A DNA stretch of 64,000 nucleotides from Polynucleobacter sp. CS-Odin-A6 (GTDB taxonomy: Bacteria; Pseudomonadota; Gammaproteobacteria; Burkholderiales; Burkholderiaceae), in contig NZ_JACVPD010000002.1 of assembly GCF_018882095.1 (NCBI RefSeq), positions 434,001 through 498,000 of the forward strand, read 5' to 3'. How positions within the stretch are numbered: position 1 is the first letter of the stretch; each line of letters starts with the position of its first letter. Position numbers and translations under genes: made by a program. Positions 21,869 to 31,614 of this stretch are shown piece after piece. The notes beneath the pieces were generated by a model. That model worked only from the letters and a program-made list of their open reading frames with translations. It was not told the origin of the DNA and did no database searches.

Positions 21869-22309
21869 TTAAACCAGATCCACTAATTTGCCGCCAGCTG
21901 CTTCAATAGCTGCTTTTGCACCAGCAGTAGCTGTGATGCCTTTTAGTGTTACAGCAATGCTGAGTTCACCGGTCTTGATCACTTTGACTGAATTGATCTG
22001 CTCGCCAGCAAAACCATGGGCTCTGAGAACTAACAAGTCCACTTCTGGCAAATTAATTTTTGCTAAATCATTCAAAGTAATCTGGCCAACGTGACGGCGC
22101 GTCAATGACACGAAACCGCGTTTTGGTAGACGACGATACATTGGCATCTGACCGCCCTCGAAGCCAACCTTGTGGAAACCACCTGAACGTGACTTTTGAC
22201 CTTTATGACCACGACCGGCTGTCTTTCCAAGACCAGAACCGATGCCACGACCTACGCGACGACGATTTTTATTGGAGCCCGGTGCGGGTTTGAGTGTATT
22301 GAGTTGCAT
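21869..22309 (-). CDS. rplO: Large ribosomal subunit protein uL15
   Basis: A late-assembly 50S protein with a glycine- and arginine-rich extension reaching into the 23S core ([18 protein letters not shown]). The 146 residues match the family length; [17 protein letters not shown] is the signature. Order rpmD-rplO-secY is canonical. Confidence 0.98.
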   Translation of the reverse strand: MQLNTLKPAPGSNKNRRRVGRGIGSGLGKTAGRGHKGQKSRSGGFHKVGFEGGQMPMYRRLPKRGFVSLTRRHVGQITLNDLAKINLPEVDLLVLRAHGFAGEQINSVKVIKTGELSIAVTLKGITATAGAKAAIEAAGGKLVDLV

Positions 22310-22336
22310 ATTCTTTTCCTATTTGCTTGCTAGTTA

Positions 22337-22525
22337 TTAACTAACGACCTTAACTAGATAAGAAACTTTATTAATCATTCCGCGAACAGCTGGTGTGTCT
22401 TCTAATTCTGAAACAGAATTAATACGACGCAGACCCAAGCCACGAACGGTTGCACGATGGCTTTCGCGCGTGCCGATCAAACTGCGAACTAATTGCAATT
22501 TGACTTTAGAGTGAGATGTTGTCAT
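22337..22525 (-). CDS. rpmD: Large ribosomal subunit protein uL30
   Basis: A 62-residue 50S protein. The motif [20 protein letters not shown] followed by LGLRRINS is typical of L30. It stands between rpsE and rplO. The C-terminus [12 protein letters not shown] matches the family. Confidence 0.97.
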   Translation of the reverse strand: MTTSHSKVKLQLVRSLIGTRESHRATVRGLGLRRINSVSELEDTPAVRGMINKVSYLVKVVS

Positions 22526-22549
22526 TTGTAGATTCCTAATCTGGTGGTC

Positions 22550-23068
22550 TTAGCCGAGAATCTCTTCTACTGATTTACCGCGCTTGGCAGCAATCTCAGC
22601 AGGAGTACTCATCTTGCTCAAACCATTAATCGTTGCACGAACTAAGTTGTAAGGGTTAGTAGAGCCTAGTGACTTGGCAACTACGTTAGTTACGCCCATG
22701 ACATCAAAAATAGCGCGCATTGGGCCGCCAGCAATGATTCCAGTACCGTCTTTAGCAGGAGAAATCAAAACACGTGAAGCACCATGTTGACCGGTAACGG
22801 TATGCTGCAAAGTGCCCTTACGCAAAGAAACTTTAATCATTTTGCGACGCGCTTCATCCATTGCTTTTTGAACAGCAACTGGAACTTCTTTGGATTTGCC
22901 TTTGCCCATGCCGATACGACCATCGCCATCGCCAACAACAGTGAGTGCAGCGAAGCCGAGAATACGACCGCCTTTAACCACTTTAGTTACACGATTAACC
23001 GCAATCATCTTCTCGCGAAGACCGTCATCACGCTCTTCGTTTTGCATTTTGTTTTGCATTTTTGCCAT
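22550..23068 (-). CDS. rpsE: Small ribosomal subunit protein uS5
   Basis: A 30S protein involved in decoding accuracy and the mRNA entry channel. The 172 residues carry the S5 double-stranded RNA-binding domain with [15 protein letters not shown], then [20 protein letters not shown] and a second half with [17 protein letters not shown]. The N-terminal lead [20 protein letters not shown] is the Burkholderiales form. It lies in the spc operon. Confidence 0.98.
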   Translation of the reverse strand: MAKMQNKMQNEERDDGLREKMIAVNRVTKVVKGGRILGFAALTVVGDGDGRIGMGKGKSKEVPVAVQKAMDEARRKMIKVSLRKGTLQHTVTGQHGASRVLISPAKDGTGIIAGGPMRAIFDVMGVTNVVAKSLGSTNPYNLVRATINGLSKMSTPAEIAAKRGKSVEEILG

Positions 23069-23087
23069 GTTTTTTTCCTAAACCCTG

Positions 23088-23441
23088 TTAGAACTTCAGG
23101 CCGGCTTCACGCGCAGCTTCAGCTAAGGCCTTGATACGGCCGTGATAACGATGACCGGAACGATCAAATGCAACATCAACAATGCCTGCCTTAACAGCAC
23201 GCTCAGCAACTAACTTGCCGATTTGTTTTGCCGCTTCAGCGTTACCGCCGTTTTTGATCGCTTGGCGCAAATCTTTTTCCATTGTTGAAGCAGCAGCCAC
23301 AACTTTGGTTCCACATGGGCTATATACCTGTGCAGAGATATGTGTATTGCTACGGATCACTGTTAAGCGATTGGCCAAAGCTTCGGCAATGCGAATGCGA
23401 GTCTGCCGAGCGCGTCTTTGTCTGGATTCGTCTTTATTCAT
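23088..23441 (-). CDS. rplR: Large ribosomal subunit protein uL18
   Basis: Binds 5S rRNA and anchors it in the central protuberance. The 117 residues contain [24 protein letters not shown] and [25 protein letters not shown] in parts, which are all typical. It lies between rplF and rpsE. Confidence 0.98.
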   Translation of the reverse strand: MNKDESRQRRARQTRIRIAEALANRLTVIRSNTHISAQVYSPCGTKVVAAASTMEKDLRQAIKNGGNAEAAKQIGKLVAERAVKAGIVDVAFDRSGHRYHGRIKALAEAAREAGLKF

Positions 23442-23454
23442 TTTCTAATCTCGC

Positions 23455-23988
23455 TTACTTCTTCTTAGTTTCTTTCAGATGCACAACTTCATCCACGTAG
23501 CGAACACCTTTGCCTTTGTATGGCTCGGGTGAACGGTATGCGCGAACTTCAGCAGCGACCTGGCCAACTTGTTGCTTGTTGGAGCCTTTAATAATGATTT
23601 CAGTTTGACTTGGAGTCTCTGCCTTTACACCCTTTGGCAGGTTGTAAATAATGTCGTGCGAGAAACCCAACTGCAGCTTCAGTGATTCGCCTTGAGCAGC
23701 AGCGCGGTAACCAACGCCTACCAAGCTGAGCTTGCGCTCAAAACCAGTAGTGACGCCAACAACCATGTTGTTAACTAAAGCACGGGCTGTACCTGACTGC
23801 GCACCAGCTTCTGGTGTGTTGTTATTTAAAACAACTGTCAATACGCCATCTTCTTGCTTCAAACCAACTGAAGGATGCAAGTTATGTGTCAAAGTGCCTA
23901 ATGGGCCTTTAACAGTAATGTTTGCACCGTTAATGCTGATTTCAGCGCCCTTAGGGACTGGAATAGGTGATTTACCAACGCGGGACAT
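23455..23988 (-). CDS. rplF: Large ribosomal subunit protein uL6
   Basis: A 50S protein near the GTPase centre. I chose the ATG reading [14 protein letters not shown] (177 residues) because AAGGAGAG stands just before it; the frame extends 18 codons upstream into rpsH, which is surely not used. Two L6 repeats are visible, the second with GYRAAAQG and [15 protein letters not shown]. It lies between rpsH and rplR. Confidence 0.97.
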   Translation of the reverse strand: MSRVGKSPIPVPKGAEISINGANITVKGPLGTLTHNLHPSVGLKQEDGVLTVVLNNNTPEAGAQSGTARALVNNMVVGVTTGFERKLSLVGVGYRAAAQGESLKLQLGFSHDIIYNLPKGVKAETPSQTEIIIKGSNKQQVGQVAAEVRAYRSPEPYKGKGVRYVDEVVHLKETKKK

Positions 23989-23998
23989 ATTTCTCTCC

Positions 23999-24394
23999 TT
24001 ACGCGACGTAGCAAATAACTTCGCCACCAACACCGTTTGCACGGGCTTTGCGGTCTGTCATTACGCCTTGTGGGGTTGAAATAATTGCAATGCCTAAGCC
24101 ATTCATCACTTCAGGAATGTCATGGCGACCTTTATAGATGCGTAGACTTGGTGTTGACACACGGTCGATGCGCTCAATAACAGGGCGGCCTGCGTAGTAT
24201 TTAAGTTCAATGTGAAGCACTGGCTTAGCCGCTTCACCTTTGATTTCAAAACTATCGATATAGCCTTCATCCTTCAAGACTTTTGCAATAGCTACTTTAA
24301 CTTTTGACGACGGCATCAAGACTACGGGTTTCTGCACTGCTTGCGCATTGCGGATCCTTGTCAACATGTCGGCGATTGGATCGCTGATACTCAT
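23999..24394 (-). CDS. rpsH: Small ribosomal subunit protein uS8
   Basis: A primary 16S-binding protein; in E. coli it represses the spc operon by binding near rplE. The 131 residues begin [18 protein letters not shown] and end with the motif [27 protein letters not shown] in parts. It lies between rpsN and rplF. Confidence 0.98.
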   Translation of the reverse strand: MSISDPIADMLTRIRNAQAVQKPVVLMPSSKVKVAIAKVLKDEGYIDSFEIKGEAAKPVLHIELKYYAGRPVIERIDRVSTPSLRIYKGRHDIPEVMNGLGIAIISTPQGVMTDRKARANGVGGEVICYVA

Positions 24395-24418
24395 GAGTTC
24401 TCCTAATTCTTTCGCCGC

Positions 24419-24724
24419 TTACCAGCTGGCCTTGGTTAAACCGGGGATTTCGCCACGGAAGGCGATTTCACGAATTTTGCTACGCGCTAGACCAAACTTG
24501 CTGAATACACCGCGCGGACGACCGGTTAATGAACAACGATTTCTTTGACGAATCGGGCTTGCGTTACGTGGAAGTGCCTGTAGCTTTAAGCGAGCTTCAT
24601 ATCGCTCTTCGTCGCTGCGGGATTGATCAGCAATGATTGCTTTGAGTTCAGCACGCTTAACAGCGTACTTCTCTACAGTTTTAGCGCGCTTATTTTCGCG
24701 CTCAATTAGGGATAGTTTTGCCAC
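24419..24724 (-). CDS. rpsN: Small ribosomal subunit protein uS14
   Basis: A 30S head protein. At 101 residues with no CxxC pairs it is the long, zinc-free form. The C-terminal [25 protein letters not shown] region is diagnostic. It lies between rplE and rpsH. Confidence 0.98.
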   Translation of the reverse strand: MAKLSLIERENKRAKTVEKYAVKRAELKAIIADQSRSDEERYEARLKLQALPRNASPIRQRNRCSLTGRPRGVFSKFGLARSKIREIAFRGEIPGLTKASW

Positions 24725-24733
24725 GTTAGCCTC

Positions 24734-25276
24734 TTAATTGCGGAAAGGGAATTTGAACGCTGCTAACAAAGCTTTTGCTTCTTCGTCAGTTTTAGCGGTC
24801 GTCGTAATACTGATATTGAGGCCACGGAGTGCGTCAATTTTGTCGTATTCGATTTCAGGGAAAATAATTTGCTCTTTAACGCCAATATTGTAGTTACCGC
24901 GGCCGTCAAATGCTTTACCAGAAATTCCGCGGAAGTCTCGTACGCGTGGCAAAGCTACAGTCACAAAACGATCTAAAAATTCGTACATACGCTGACCGCG
25001 CAATGTCACCATGGCGCCGATTGGGTAGCCTTGACGAATTTTGAAACCAGCAATCGCTTTTTTCGCTTTTGTTACAACTGGTTTTTGACCTGCAACTTTA
25101 GTCAAATCACCAACGGCATTTTCGATAATCTTCTTGTCGTTCACCGCATCGCCCAAGCCCATATTGAGGGTAACCTTAGTGATGCGTGGAACTTCCATGA
25201 CCGACTTATAGCCAAACTTGGCCTTCAGATCAGCAACAACTGTTGCTTGATAGTGTTCTTGAAAACGTGTACTCAT
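24734..25276 (-). CDS. rplE: Large ribosomal subunit protein uL5
   Basis: Binds 5S rRNA and contacts P-site tRNA. The 180 residues carry [12 protein letters not shown], the [15 protein letters not shown] region and [16 protein letters not shown]. It lies between rplX and rpsN. Confidence 0.98.
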   Translation of the reverse strand: MSTRFQEHYQATVVADLKAKFGYKSVMEVPRITKVTLNMGLGDAVNDKKIIENAVGDLTKVAGQKPVVTKAKKAIAGFKIRQGYPIGAMVTLRGQRMYEFLDRFVTVALPRVRDFRGISGKAFDGRGNYNIGVKEQIIFPEIEYDKIDALRGLNISITTTAKTDEEAKALLAAFKFPFRN

Positions 25277-25292
25277 AATTTTTCCGTGCCCC

Positions 25293-25601
25293 TTACGCGC
25301 TTAATGTTGCGCCAGTGGTTTTGAGGAAACGCTGCTTTTTACCATCCACGAGTTTGATACCAACACGTGATGGTTTGCCGTTACCGTCAACCACAGCCAC
25401 ATTAGAAATGTGAACAGGCATCGTCTTGTCAATCATGCCGCCAGTAATACCGGCTGCTGGATTTGGCTTGACGCTCTTTTTGTATAGATTTACGCCTTCG
25501 ATCACTAATTTGTTCTCGAGAACGGCTGTAACAGTTCCTTGCTTGCCTTTATCGCGGCCTGTCAACAGAACTACTGAATCACCTTTACGAATCTTTTTCA
25601 T
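25293..25601 (-). CDS. rplX: Large ribosomal subunit protein uL24
   Basis: An early 50S assembly initiator near the tunnel exit. The 102 residues have the KOW motif [20 protein letters not shown], then [13 protein letters not shown]. It lies between rplN and rplE. Confidence 0.98.
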   Translation of the reverse strand: MKKIRKGDSVVLLTGRDKGKQGTVTAVLENKLVIEGVNLYKKSVKPNPAAGITGGMIDKTMPVHISNVAVVDGNGKPSRVGIKLVDGKKQRFLKTTGATLSA

Positions 25602-25610
25602 ATCAGCCTC

Positions 25611-25979
25611 TTAAATTACTTCGGGGGCGAGAGAAACGATCTTCATGAACTTTTCAGTACGTAACTCGCGCGTAACTGGTCCAAAGATACGTGTGCCAAT
25701 TGGCTCTAACTTTGCGTTGAGCAATACCGCAGCGTTGCCATCGAACTTAATCAATGAACCGTCTGGACGGCGTACACCCTTAGCAGTTCTCACTACCACG
25801 GCGTTATAGATATCACCTTTTTTCACACGGCCACGTGGAGCAGCGGACTTTACAGTCACTTTAATGACATCACCGATACTGGCGTAACGACGCTTAGAGC
25901 CGCCCAATACCTTGATGCACAAAACTTCACTGGCGCCTGTGTTGTCGGCGACCTGTAATCTACTTTCGGTCTGAATCAT
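25611..25979 (-). CDS. rplN: Large ribosomal subunit protein uL14
   Basis: A 50S interface protein that binds the silencing factor RsfS. The 122 residues begin [16 protein letters not shown] and include [15 protein letters not shown] and a [14 protein letters not shown] motif. In E. coli it opens the spc operon. Here a 186-base gap with two hairpins separates it from rpsQ, which fits an operon boundary or an attenuator. Confidence 0.98.
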   Translation of the reverse strand: MIQTESRLQVADNTGASEVLCIKVLGGSKRRYASIGDVIKVTVKSAAPRGRVKKGDIYNAVVVRTAKGVRRPDGSLIKFDGNAAVLLNAKLEPIGTRIFGPVTRELRTEKFMKIVSLAPEVI

Positions 25980-26064
25980 TTTTTAATCCCCAACTTGTTA
26001 GCCAAAGGCAAACAGTCTTGGTTCCGTCTATGGGCTTTAACGAAAGTTATCACCCGGAATTAAT

Positions 26065-26101
26065 GAAAAAACACTGCTTCTCCCAATAAAACCAGAGAAG
26101 C
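26065..26101 (-). terminator. Terminator-like hairpin between rpsQ and rplN
   Basis: On the minus strand GCTTCTC and GAGAAGC form a 7-bp stem around 12 bases, followed within three bases by a run of T. It has the shape of an intrinsic terminator, yet rplN and the spc genes continue downstream. I see no strong promoter between it and rplN, so partial termination (attenuation) is as likely as a true operon end. Confidence 0.6.
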
Positions 26102-26123
26102 CTTCTATCTTACTACGTAAAAC

Positions 26124-26156
26124 AGGGATTTGGCAAGAAAGTTCGCCAAAATCCCT
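26124..26156 (-). promoter_or_regulatory. Long hairpin just after rpsQ
   Basis: AGGGATTTTGGC and GCCAAATCCCT pair over about 11 bases around a 10-base loop, followed by GTTTTACG on the minus strand. It lies immediately after rpsQ and before the terminator-like hairpin. It could stabilise the S10 transcript end or take part in attenuation. Confidence 0.5.
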
Positions 26157-26165
26157 AATATTTCT

Positions 26166-26435
26166 TTAAATACCTTTTGATTCTTGCACTAAACGGGTAA
26201 CAACCCATGATTTGGTGCGTGAAATTGGTCTAGATTCAGCAATTTCAACGGTATCACCCATCTTGTATTGACCAGCTTCGTCATGCGCATGGTATTTTTT
26301 GGACTGTCCAACATATTTGCCATAAAGCGCATGTTTTACTTGGCGCTCAACTAGCACAGTCACCGTTTTTTGCATTTTGTCGCTAACGACACGACCCACA
26401 AGGGTGCGGCGCAAGGGTTTAGATAACTCTGTCAT
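26166..26435 (-). CDS. rpsQ: Small ribosomal subunit protein uS17
   Basis: An OB-fold primary 16S-binding protein. The 89 residues include [20 protein letters not shown] and [21 protein letters not shown] in parts. It is the last gene of the S10 operon; two hairpins follow. Confidence 0.98.
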   Translation of the reverse strand: MTELSKPLRRTLVGRVVSDKMQKTVTVLVERQVKHALYGKYVGQSKKYHAHDEAGQYKMGDTVEIAESRPISRTKSWVVTRLVQESKGI

Positions 26436-26447
26436 ATCCCTTTTTCC

Positions 26448-26642
26448 TTATTTCTGTGCAGTTTTTTGAGTAATAAAAGTCTTCACGCGAGCAATTTCAC
26501 GCTTAGTTTTACCCAATTGGCTGGTATTAGTGAGTTGCTGAGTGCCCTTTTGCATACGGAGTTTGAAGCTAGTCTTCAAGAGCTCTGTTAATTCTGCGTT
26601 TAAGGCAACCAGATCTTTGGATGCTAATTCTGTCTTTTTCAT
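26448..26642 (-). CDS. rpmC: Large ribosomal subunit protein uL29
   Basis: A two-helix 50S protein near the tunnel exit, contacting trigger factor and SRP. I chose the ATG reading [11 protein letters not shown] (64 residues, the usual size); a frame start six codons earlier overlaps the rplP stop. The motif [28 protein letters not shown], in parts, is typical. Confidence 0.95.
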   Translation of the reverse strand: MKKTELASKDLVALNAELTELLKTSFKLRMQKGTQQLTNTSQLGKTKREIARVKTFITQKTAQK

Positions 26643-26656
26643 AATCTCTATCCCGA

Positions 26657-27070
26657 TCAACCTAAGTGGCGAATCACGAAAGTGGTTTTCAGTGGTAATT
26701 TAGCCGCAGCAAGCTTAAAAGCTTCGCGCGCCAAAGTTTCATCCACGCCATCCATCTCGTACAAAATCTTGCCTGGTTGAATTTCTGCTACGTAGTACTC
26801 TGGATTACCTTTACCGTTACCCATACGTACTTCAGCCGGCTTTTGCGAAATTGGCTTGTCTGGAAAAATACGGATCCAGATACGTCCGCCACGCTTAATG
26901 TGACGTGTCATTGCGCGACGTGCAGATTCAATCTGACGTGCAGTCAAACGACCGCGGCCAATGGATTTCAATCCGAAGTCACCGAAGGCTACTGAACTAC
27001 CGCGTGTCGCCACGCCAGTATTACGTCCCTTTTGTTCCTTACGATACTTGCGACGCTTTGGTTGTAGCAT
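26657..27070 (-). CDS. rplP: Large ribosomal subunit protein uL16
   Basis: Helps build the A site of the peptidyl transferase centre. The 137 residues begin [17 protein letters not shown] and contain [21 protein letters not shown] in parts and [19 protein letters not shown], all canonical. It lies between rpsC and rpmC. Confidence 0.98.
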   Translation of the reverse strand: MLQPKRRKYRKEQKGRNTGVATRGSSVAFGDFGLKSIGRGRLTARQIESARRAMTRHIKRGGRIWIRIFPDKPISQKPAEVRMGNGKGNPEYYVAEIQPGKILYEMDGVDETLAREAFKLAAAKLPLKTTFVIRHLG

Positions 27071-27072
27071 GC

Positions 27073-27894
27073 TTACTCTCCTGACTTCTGCGCTTCAGCA
27101 CTTGTGGCTTCTACGACTTTCGGTGCACGCTTTACTGCTGGCTTGGTAGCAACCAATGGCTTACTGTCAGTCGCTGGTTTGCGTGCGGTTGTTTTAGCGG
27201 GTGTACGACGAGGCTTCTTCTCATCAGCCACCGGCTCTACTGTTACCGCTGGGGCATCTGCGCCGCGGCCTAATGTATCGCCTTTGTATACCCAAACTTT
27301 TACACCGATGATGCCGTAGGTTGTTTCTGCCTCTGAAGTGGCGTAGTCAATATCGGCTTTCAATGTATGAAGTGGAACACGGCCTTCACGGTACCATTCG
27401 CGACGGGCAATTTCTGCACCGTTCAAACGACCAGAGGACATGATCTTGATTCCTTGTGCTCCAAGACGCATTGCATTTTGCATTGCACGCTTCATTGCGC
27501 GACGGAACATGATGCGCTTCTCTAACTGCTGAGTAATAGAGTCGGCGATCAACTGCGCATCTACTTCAGGCTTACGAATTTCTTCGATATTTACATGGAC
27601 CGGAACACCCATACGCTTTTGTAATTCGCGGCGGAGTACTTCAATATCTTCACCTTTTTTACCAATCACAACGCCTGGGCGTGAACTGTAAATAGTGATA
27701 CGCGCATTCTTTGCAGGACGCTCAATGATTACCTTACTAACAGACGCATTCTTCAACTTCTTTTTCAAATAGATGCGGACATCAACGTCCTCTTTGAGCA
27801 TCTTTGCAAAATCAGTATTGTTTGCATACCACTTTGATGTCCAGTTCTTCGTTACCGAGAGTCGGAATCCGGTTGGGTTTATCTTTTGTCCCAT
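27073..27894 (-). CDS. rpsC: Small ribosomal subunit protein uS3 with extended C-terminus
   Basis: Forms the mRNA entry channel of the 30S subunit. The N-terminal domain begins [12 protein letters not shown] and has a KH type II motif, VIGKKGED (76-83). The C-terminal domain ends near [10 protein letters not shown] at 209. Residues 211-273 are an additional Lys/Ala/Pro-rich tail ([21 protein letters not shown]), about 40 residues beyond E. coli S3. The tail is low-complexity and probably disordered. It lies between rplV and rplP. Confidence 0.97.
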   Translation of the reverse strand: MGQKINPTGFRLSVTKNWTSKWYANNTDFAKMLKEDVDVRIYLKKKLKNASVSKVIIERPAKNARITIYSSRPGVVIGKKGEDIEVLRRELQKRMGVPVHVNIEEIRKPEVDAQLIADSITQQLEKRIMFRRAMKRAMQNAMRLGAQGIKIMSSGRLNGAEIARREWYREGRVPLHTLKADIDYATSEAETTYGIIGVKVWVYKGDTLGRGADAPAVTVEPVADEKKPRRTPAKTTARKPATDSKPLVATKPAVKRAPKVVEATSAEAQKSGE

Positions 27895-27902
27895 ATCTTC
27901 CC

Positions 27903-28232
27903 TTAGTTACTCAAGGTCACGGTAATGTGACATGTTTGTTTTTCAATTTGATTCCCACGGCCCTTAGCGCGTGCTGTGAAGCGCTTCAAGGAAGTACCCT
28001 TATCAACAATAATTGTTGATACCTTGAGCTCATCAATATCAGCACCTTTATTGTGTTCAGCGTTGGCCATTGCAGACTCAACTACTTTTTTCACAATGAA
28101 GGCAGCTTTCTTAGGGCTGAAATTCAAAATGTTTAATGCGCGCGCAATTGGCAAACCACGTATCTGGTCAGCGACCAAACGTGTCTTTTGCGCAGAAATG
28201 CGGGCGCCTTTGTGAATAGCTTTAACTTCCAT
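27903..28232 (-). CDS. rplV: Large ribosomal subunit protein uL22
   Basis: Lines the peptide exit tunnel with a long beta-hairpin. Three ATGs stand in a row; I chose the third ([15 protein letters not shown], 109 residues) because GGGG lies six bases before it and the length equals the Burkholderiales family. The tunnel hairpin with [20 protein letters not shown], in parts, is intact. Confidence 0.96.
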   Translation of the reverse strand: MEVKAIHKGARISAQKTRLVADQIRGLPIARALNILNFSPKKAAFIVKKVVESAMANAEHNKGADIDELKVSTIIVDKGTSLKRFTARAKGRGNQIEKQTCHITVTLSN

Positions 28233-28242
28233 CATCATCCCC

Positions 28243-28521
28243 TTACTTCTTCGTTACTTTCTTGTCAGCAGCGTGACCTTTGAAAGTACGGGTCAAGGCA
28301 AACTCGCCTAACTTATGACCCACCATGTTTTCTGATACATAAACCGGAACGTGTTGACGACCGTTGTGTACAGCAATCGTCAGACCAATAAAGTCTGGGA
28401 GGATTGTTGAACGGCGTGACCAAGTTTTAATCGGCTTTTTGTCTTTGTTGGCTTGTGCGACTTCAACTTTACTTACTAAGCTGGCTTCGCAGAATGGGCC
28501 TTTTTTAGCTGAACGTGTCAT
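28243..28521 (-). CDS. rpsS: Small ribosomal subunit protein uS19
   Basis: A 30S head protein near the A site. The 92 residues begin [15 protein letters not shown] and contain [15 protein letters not shown] and [17 protein letters not shown]. It lies between rplB and rplV. Confidence 0.98.
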   Translation of the reverse strand: MTRSAKKGPFCEASLVSKVEVAQANKDKKPIKTWSRRSTILPDFIGLTIAVHNGRQHVPVYVSENMVGHKLGEFALTRTFKGHAADKKVTKK

Positions 28522-28540
28522 ATCTATTTATCCTTATCGC

Positions 28541-29371
28541 TTAACGTTTTTGACGACGTTGAACGATCATCGAAGTTGTGCGCTTATTGCGACGTGTACG
28601 ATAACCTTTGGTTGGTGTGCCCCATGGGGATACAGGTACACGGCCTTCGCCAGTTCTACCTTCACCACCACCGTGTGGGTGATCTACTGGGTTCATTGCC
28701 ACACCGCGAACGGTTGGACGAATACCACGCCAGCGATTTGCACCAGCTTTACCAATCACGCGCAAGCTGTGCTCTTCATTACCAACTTCACCAATAGTGG
28801 CGCGGCAATCGATCAAAATACGACGTACTTCACCTGAGCGCAAACGCACCTGAGCGTATACACCTTCGCGAGCTAACAACACTGCAGAACCACCAGCGGA
28901 ACGGGCAATTTGAGCACCTTTGCCTGGCAACATTTCTACACAGTGAATTGTGCTACCTACTGGAATGTTACGAATTGGCAAGTTGTTACCAGACTTGATT
29001 GGGGCTTCAGAGCCGCTCATCAATGCCTGACCAACAGTCATGCCTTTTGCAGCAAGAATATAGCGACGCTCACCATCCGCAAACACGATCAATGCAATGT
29101 TTGCACTGCGGTTTGGATCGTATTCCAAGCGCTCTACTTTTGCTGGAATGCCATCTTTATCATTGCGCTTGAAATCCACAACGCGATAGTGATGCTTATG
29201 ACCACCACCTTTGTGACGGGTAGTGATATGACCATTATTGTTACGACCCGCTTTTTGGAACTGGGGCTCTACCAACGCTGCAAAAGGTTTACCTTTATGC
29301 AGGTCAGGATTGACCACCTTGACCATTGAGCGACGACCTGGTGAGGTCGGTTTTGTCTTCATCAAAGGCAT
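28541..29371 (-). CDS. rplB: Large ribosomal subunit protein uL2
   Basis: Needed for subunit joining and peptidyl transferase activity. The 276 residues contain the signatures [35 protein letters not shown] in parts, and [13 protein letters not shown] with the essential histidine. It lies between rplW and rpsS. Confidence 0.98.
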   Translation of the reverse strand: MPLMKTKPTSPGRRSMVKVVNPDLHKGKPFAALVEPQFQKAGRNNNGHITTRHKGGGHKHHYRVVDFKRNDKDGIPAKVERLEYDPNRSANIALIVFADGERRYILAAKGMTVGQALMSGSEAPIKSGNNLPIRNIPVGSTIHCVEMLPGKGAQIARSAGGSAVLLAREGVYAQVRLRSGEVRRILIDCRATIGEVGNEEHSLRVIGKAGANRWRGIRPTVRGVAMNPVDHPHGGGEGRTGEGRVPVSPWGTPTKGYRTRRNKRTTSMIVQRRQKR

Positions 29372-29373
29372 GA

Positions 29374-29688
29374 TTAATTCGCCTCCGCTTCAAAGTTAAT
29401 TTCTTGACCTGGTTTCAAGCTAACATAGGCCTTCTTAGTGTGGTCACGACGACCTTCAAAACGGCCATAGCGCTTTGGCTTACCCTTTTGATTCACGATT
29501 TGAACAGAGTCAACTTGCACTTTAAAGAGCAATTCAACCGCTTGTTTCACATCGCTCTTATTCGCGTCGCGTGTTACTTGAAATACTACTTGTTCGTTTT
29601 TCTCTGCAACCATGGTGGCTTTTTCAGAGATAACCGGTCCAAGCAGAACCTTCATCAAGCTGTGATCGTTTTTACGGACTTGGCTCAT
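29374..29688 (-). CDS. rplW: Large ribosomal subunit protein uL23
   Basis: The tunnel-exit docking protein for trigger factor and SRP. The 104 residues contain [15 protein letters not shown] and [20 protein letters not shown] in parts. Its start overlaps the rplD stop by four bases, so the two are translationally coupled. Confidence 0.98.
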   Translation of the reverse strand: MSQVRKNDHSLMKVLLGPVISEKATMVAEKNEQVVFQVTRDANKSDVKQAVELLFKVQVDSVQIVNQKGKPKRYGRFEGRRDHTKKAYVSLKPGQEINFEAEAN

Positions 29689-30305
29689 TTCAGCAACTCC
29701 TCAATTTTTGCGATCGCTGCTTTGCTTACCAATACTTTTTTGTACTGGACTAAAGCTAATGGATCAGCGTGCTGTGGCTCACATACAGCAACCTTATGCA
29801 GGTTGCGTGATGCCAAGTACAAATTCTCGCTAACCTGATCAACGATGATCAAGACTGAATCCAATCCCATTGCTTTAACTTTGTCAGCTAAAACCTTGGT
29901 CTTTGGAGCATCAAGAGTAAATTGGTCAACCACATTTAAACGACCTTCGCGGGCTAACTGAGACAAAATCGATCTCATACCAGCGCGGTACATTTTCTTG
30001 TTTACTTTTTGGCTGAAATTTTCTTCAGGTGAATTCGGGAATATACGACCACCTCCACGCCATAGCGGGGAAGAGCTCATACCAGCACGTGCACGACCAG
30101 TACCTTTTTGACGCCAAGGTTTTTTGGTTGTGTGCTTAACTTGCTCACGGTCTTTTTGCGCACGATTACCGCTACGTGCATTCGCTTGGTAAGCCACAAC
30201 CACTTGGTGTACTAATGCTTCGTTATATTCGCGCTCGAATACTTCTGGCGAGGCTTGCACACCCGCGCCTAAAGTTCCGTTGTCTTGGAGAAGCTTAAGT
30301 TCCAT
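29685..30305 (-). CDS. rplD: Large ribosomal subunit protein uL4
   Basis: Lines the exit tunnel; in E. coli it is also the autogenous repressor of the S10 operon. The 206 residues have [21 protein letters not shown] in parts, then [25 protein letters not shown] in parts, the tunnel loop. It lies between rplC and rplW. Confidence 0.98.
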   Translation of the reverse strand: MELKLLQDNGTLGAGVQASPEVFEREYNEALVHQVVVAYQANARSGNRAQKDREQVKHTTKKPWRQKGTGRARAGMSSSPLWRGGGRIFPNSPEENFSQKVNKKMYRAGMRSILSQLAREGRLNVVDQFTLDAPKTKVLADKVKAMGLDSVLIIVDQVSENLYLASRNLHKVAVCEPQHADPLALVQYKKVLVSKAAIAKIEELLK

Positions 30306-30317
30306 ATTCGCTCTCCC

Positions 30318-30974
30318 TTATTTCTTCTTCAACGGTGTCTTCACCGCTGGAGTAACAATCACTTTACCGCCTGGGGCACCTGGAATGGCGCCTTTAACCA
30401 TGATGAGATTACGTTCTGCATCAATGCGTGCGATGACTAAATTTTGTACAGTACGTGTCTCGTCACCAAGGTGGCCTGTCATGCGCTTACCTGGGAAAAC
30501 ACGGCCTGGATCTTGCGCCATACCGATAGAACCTGGCACGTTATGTGAACGTGAGTTACCGTGTGACGCACGACCTGAAGCGAAGTGATGGCGCTTGATG
30601 GTACCGGCATAGCCTTTACCAATCGTTACACCCTGTACGTCCACTTTTTGGCCAGCTGCAAAGGCAGTGTCAGCAGGAATAACTTGTCCTGGTGCCATTT
30701 CTGCGATTTTTGCAGCATCTAATTGAAATTCATTGAGACCGTTACCAGCCATCACCCCTGCTTTAGCGAAGTGACCAGCCATTGCTTTGGTAACGCGAGT
30801 AGCTCTACGTGTGCCATGTGCCAACTGGATAGCATCATAGCCATCAGTTGCCTGGGTCTTGATTTGAGCGATTCTGTTGTCGCTCACGTCAATTACGGTA
30901 ACAGGAATTGCTTCCCCTTCGTCCGTAAATAGACGGGTCATGCCGATCTTGCGACCGATTAAGCCTAAGCTCAT
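30318..30974 (-). CDS. rplC: Large ribosomal subunit protein uL3
   Basis: Starts 50S assembly and reaches the peptidyl transferase centre. Two ATGs lie two codons apart; I chose the second ([16 protein letters not shown], 218 residues) because GGAG stands seven bases before it. The loop [20 protein letters not shown] contains the glutamine methylated by PrmB in E. coli. A promoter of its own lies between rpsJ and this gene, so rplC onward may be expressed independently of rpsJ. Confidence 0.97.
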   Translation of the reverse strand: MSLGLIGRKIGMTRLFTDEGEAIPVTVIDVSDNRIAQIKTQATDGYDAIQLAHGTRRATRVTKAMAGHFAKAGVMAGNGLNEFQLDAAKIAEMAPGQVIPADTAFAAGQKVDVQGVTIGKGYAGTIKRHHFASGRASHGNSRSHNVPGSIGMAQDPGRVFPGKRMTGHLGDETRTVQNLVIARIDAERNLIMVKGAIPGAPGGKVIVTPAVKTPLKKK

Positions 30975-31119
30975 ATTCATGCTCCACGCCGACTTCGATT
31001 GGTCGGCAAAATTAATTTAAGTGATTTACAAGTAAAAGTACTTCTAAATCAATAAGTTGCAACGTTTTTAATGCTGATAAAACTTTAAAATTCGTCCAAA
31101 TAATTGAGCGAAGCCTTAG

Positions 31120-31148
31120 ATTCTATCCCGAAAGTCCAGTCTTGGCAA
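31120..31148 (-). promoter_or_regulatory. Predicted sigma70 promoter between rpsJ and rplC
   Basis: On the minus strand TTGCCA and TAGAAT stand exactly 17 bases apart, about 140 bases before rplC. The -35 is part of an 8-bp hairpin (CCAGTCTT with AAGACTGG). A start here would give rplC a long leader, long enough for L4-type autoregulation. Confidence 0.65.
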
Positions 31149-31171
31149 GCGCAAAGACTGGAAATACCCAA

Positions 31172-31483
31172 TTACTGCAACTTAATTTCGACGTCCACAC
31201 CCGCTGGGAGGTCTAATTTCATCAAGGCATCCACTGTTTTCTCTGTAGGATCAACGATATCCATCAAACGCAGATGGGTACGAATCTCTAACTGATCACG
31301 GGAGGTCTTGTTCACGTGTGGTGAACGCAGAATGTCAAAACGCTCAATACGTGTTGGCAAAGGGACTGGACCCTTAACAACTGCACCAGTACGCTTAGCT
31401 GTATCAACGATTTCAGCAGCAGACTGGTCGATTAAACGGTAATCAAATGCTTTAAGACGAATACGAATTTTTTGGTTTTGCAT
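31172..31483 (-). CDS. rpsJ: Small ribosomal subunit protein uS10 (NusE)
   Basis: A 30S protein that also acts as antitermination factor NusE, binding boxA RNA with NusB. The 103 residues contain [17 protein letters not shown] and the loop [20 protein letters not shown], in parts. It follows tuf after a 131-base gap that itself contains a hairpin and a boxA-like sequence. A separate promoter lies downstream, before rplC. Confidence 0.98.
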   Translation of the reverse strand: MQNQKIRIRLKAFDYRLIDQSAAEIVDTAKRTGAVVKGPVPLPTRIERFDILRSPHVNKTSRDQLEIRTHLRLMDIVDPTEKTVDALMKLDLPAGVDVEIKLQ

Positions 31484-31525
31484 ATTAATTCCAAAGAGCG
31501 TTGCGGTGCTGCCGCGTTATATTTC

Positions 31526-31563
31526 TAAAGAGCACGGTGACATCTGCAGCACAGATGTCACCG
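31526..31563 (-). promoter_or_regulatory. Hairpin followed by boxA-like element upstream of rpsJ
   Basis: On the minus strand CGGTGACATCTG and CAGATGTCACCG form a perfect 12-bp stem with a 5-base loop. Immediately after it comes TGCTCTTTA, identical to the core of the E. coli rrn boxA. The hairpin-then-boxA order is that of rRNA leaders. Downstream lies rpsJ, which encodes the boxA-binding factor NusE. The elements are visible; the function is inferred. Confidence 0.55.
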
Positions 31564-31614
31564 GTTAGCAAACCGCTAAATAATATTTATTTCTACCGCT
31601 TTAAATCTAATTAC

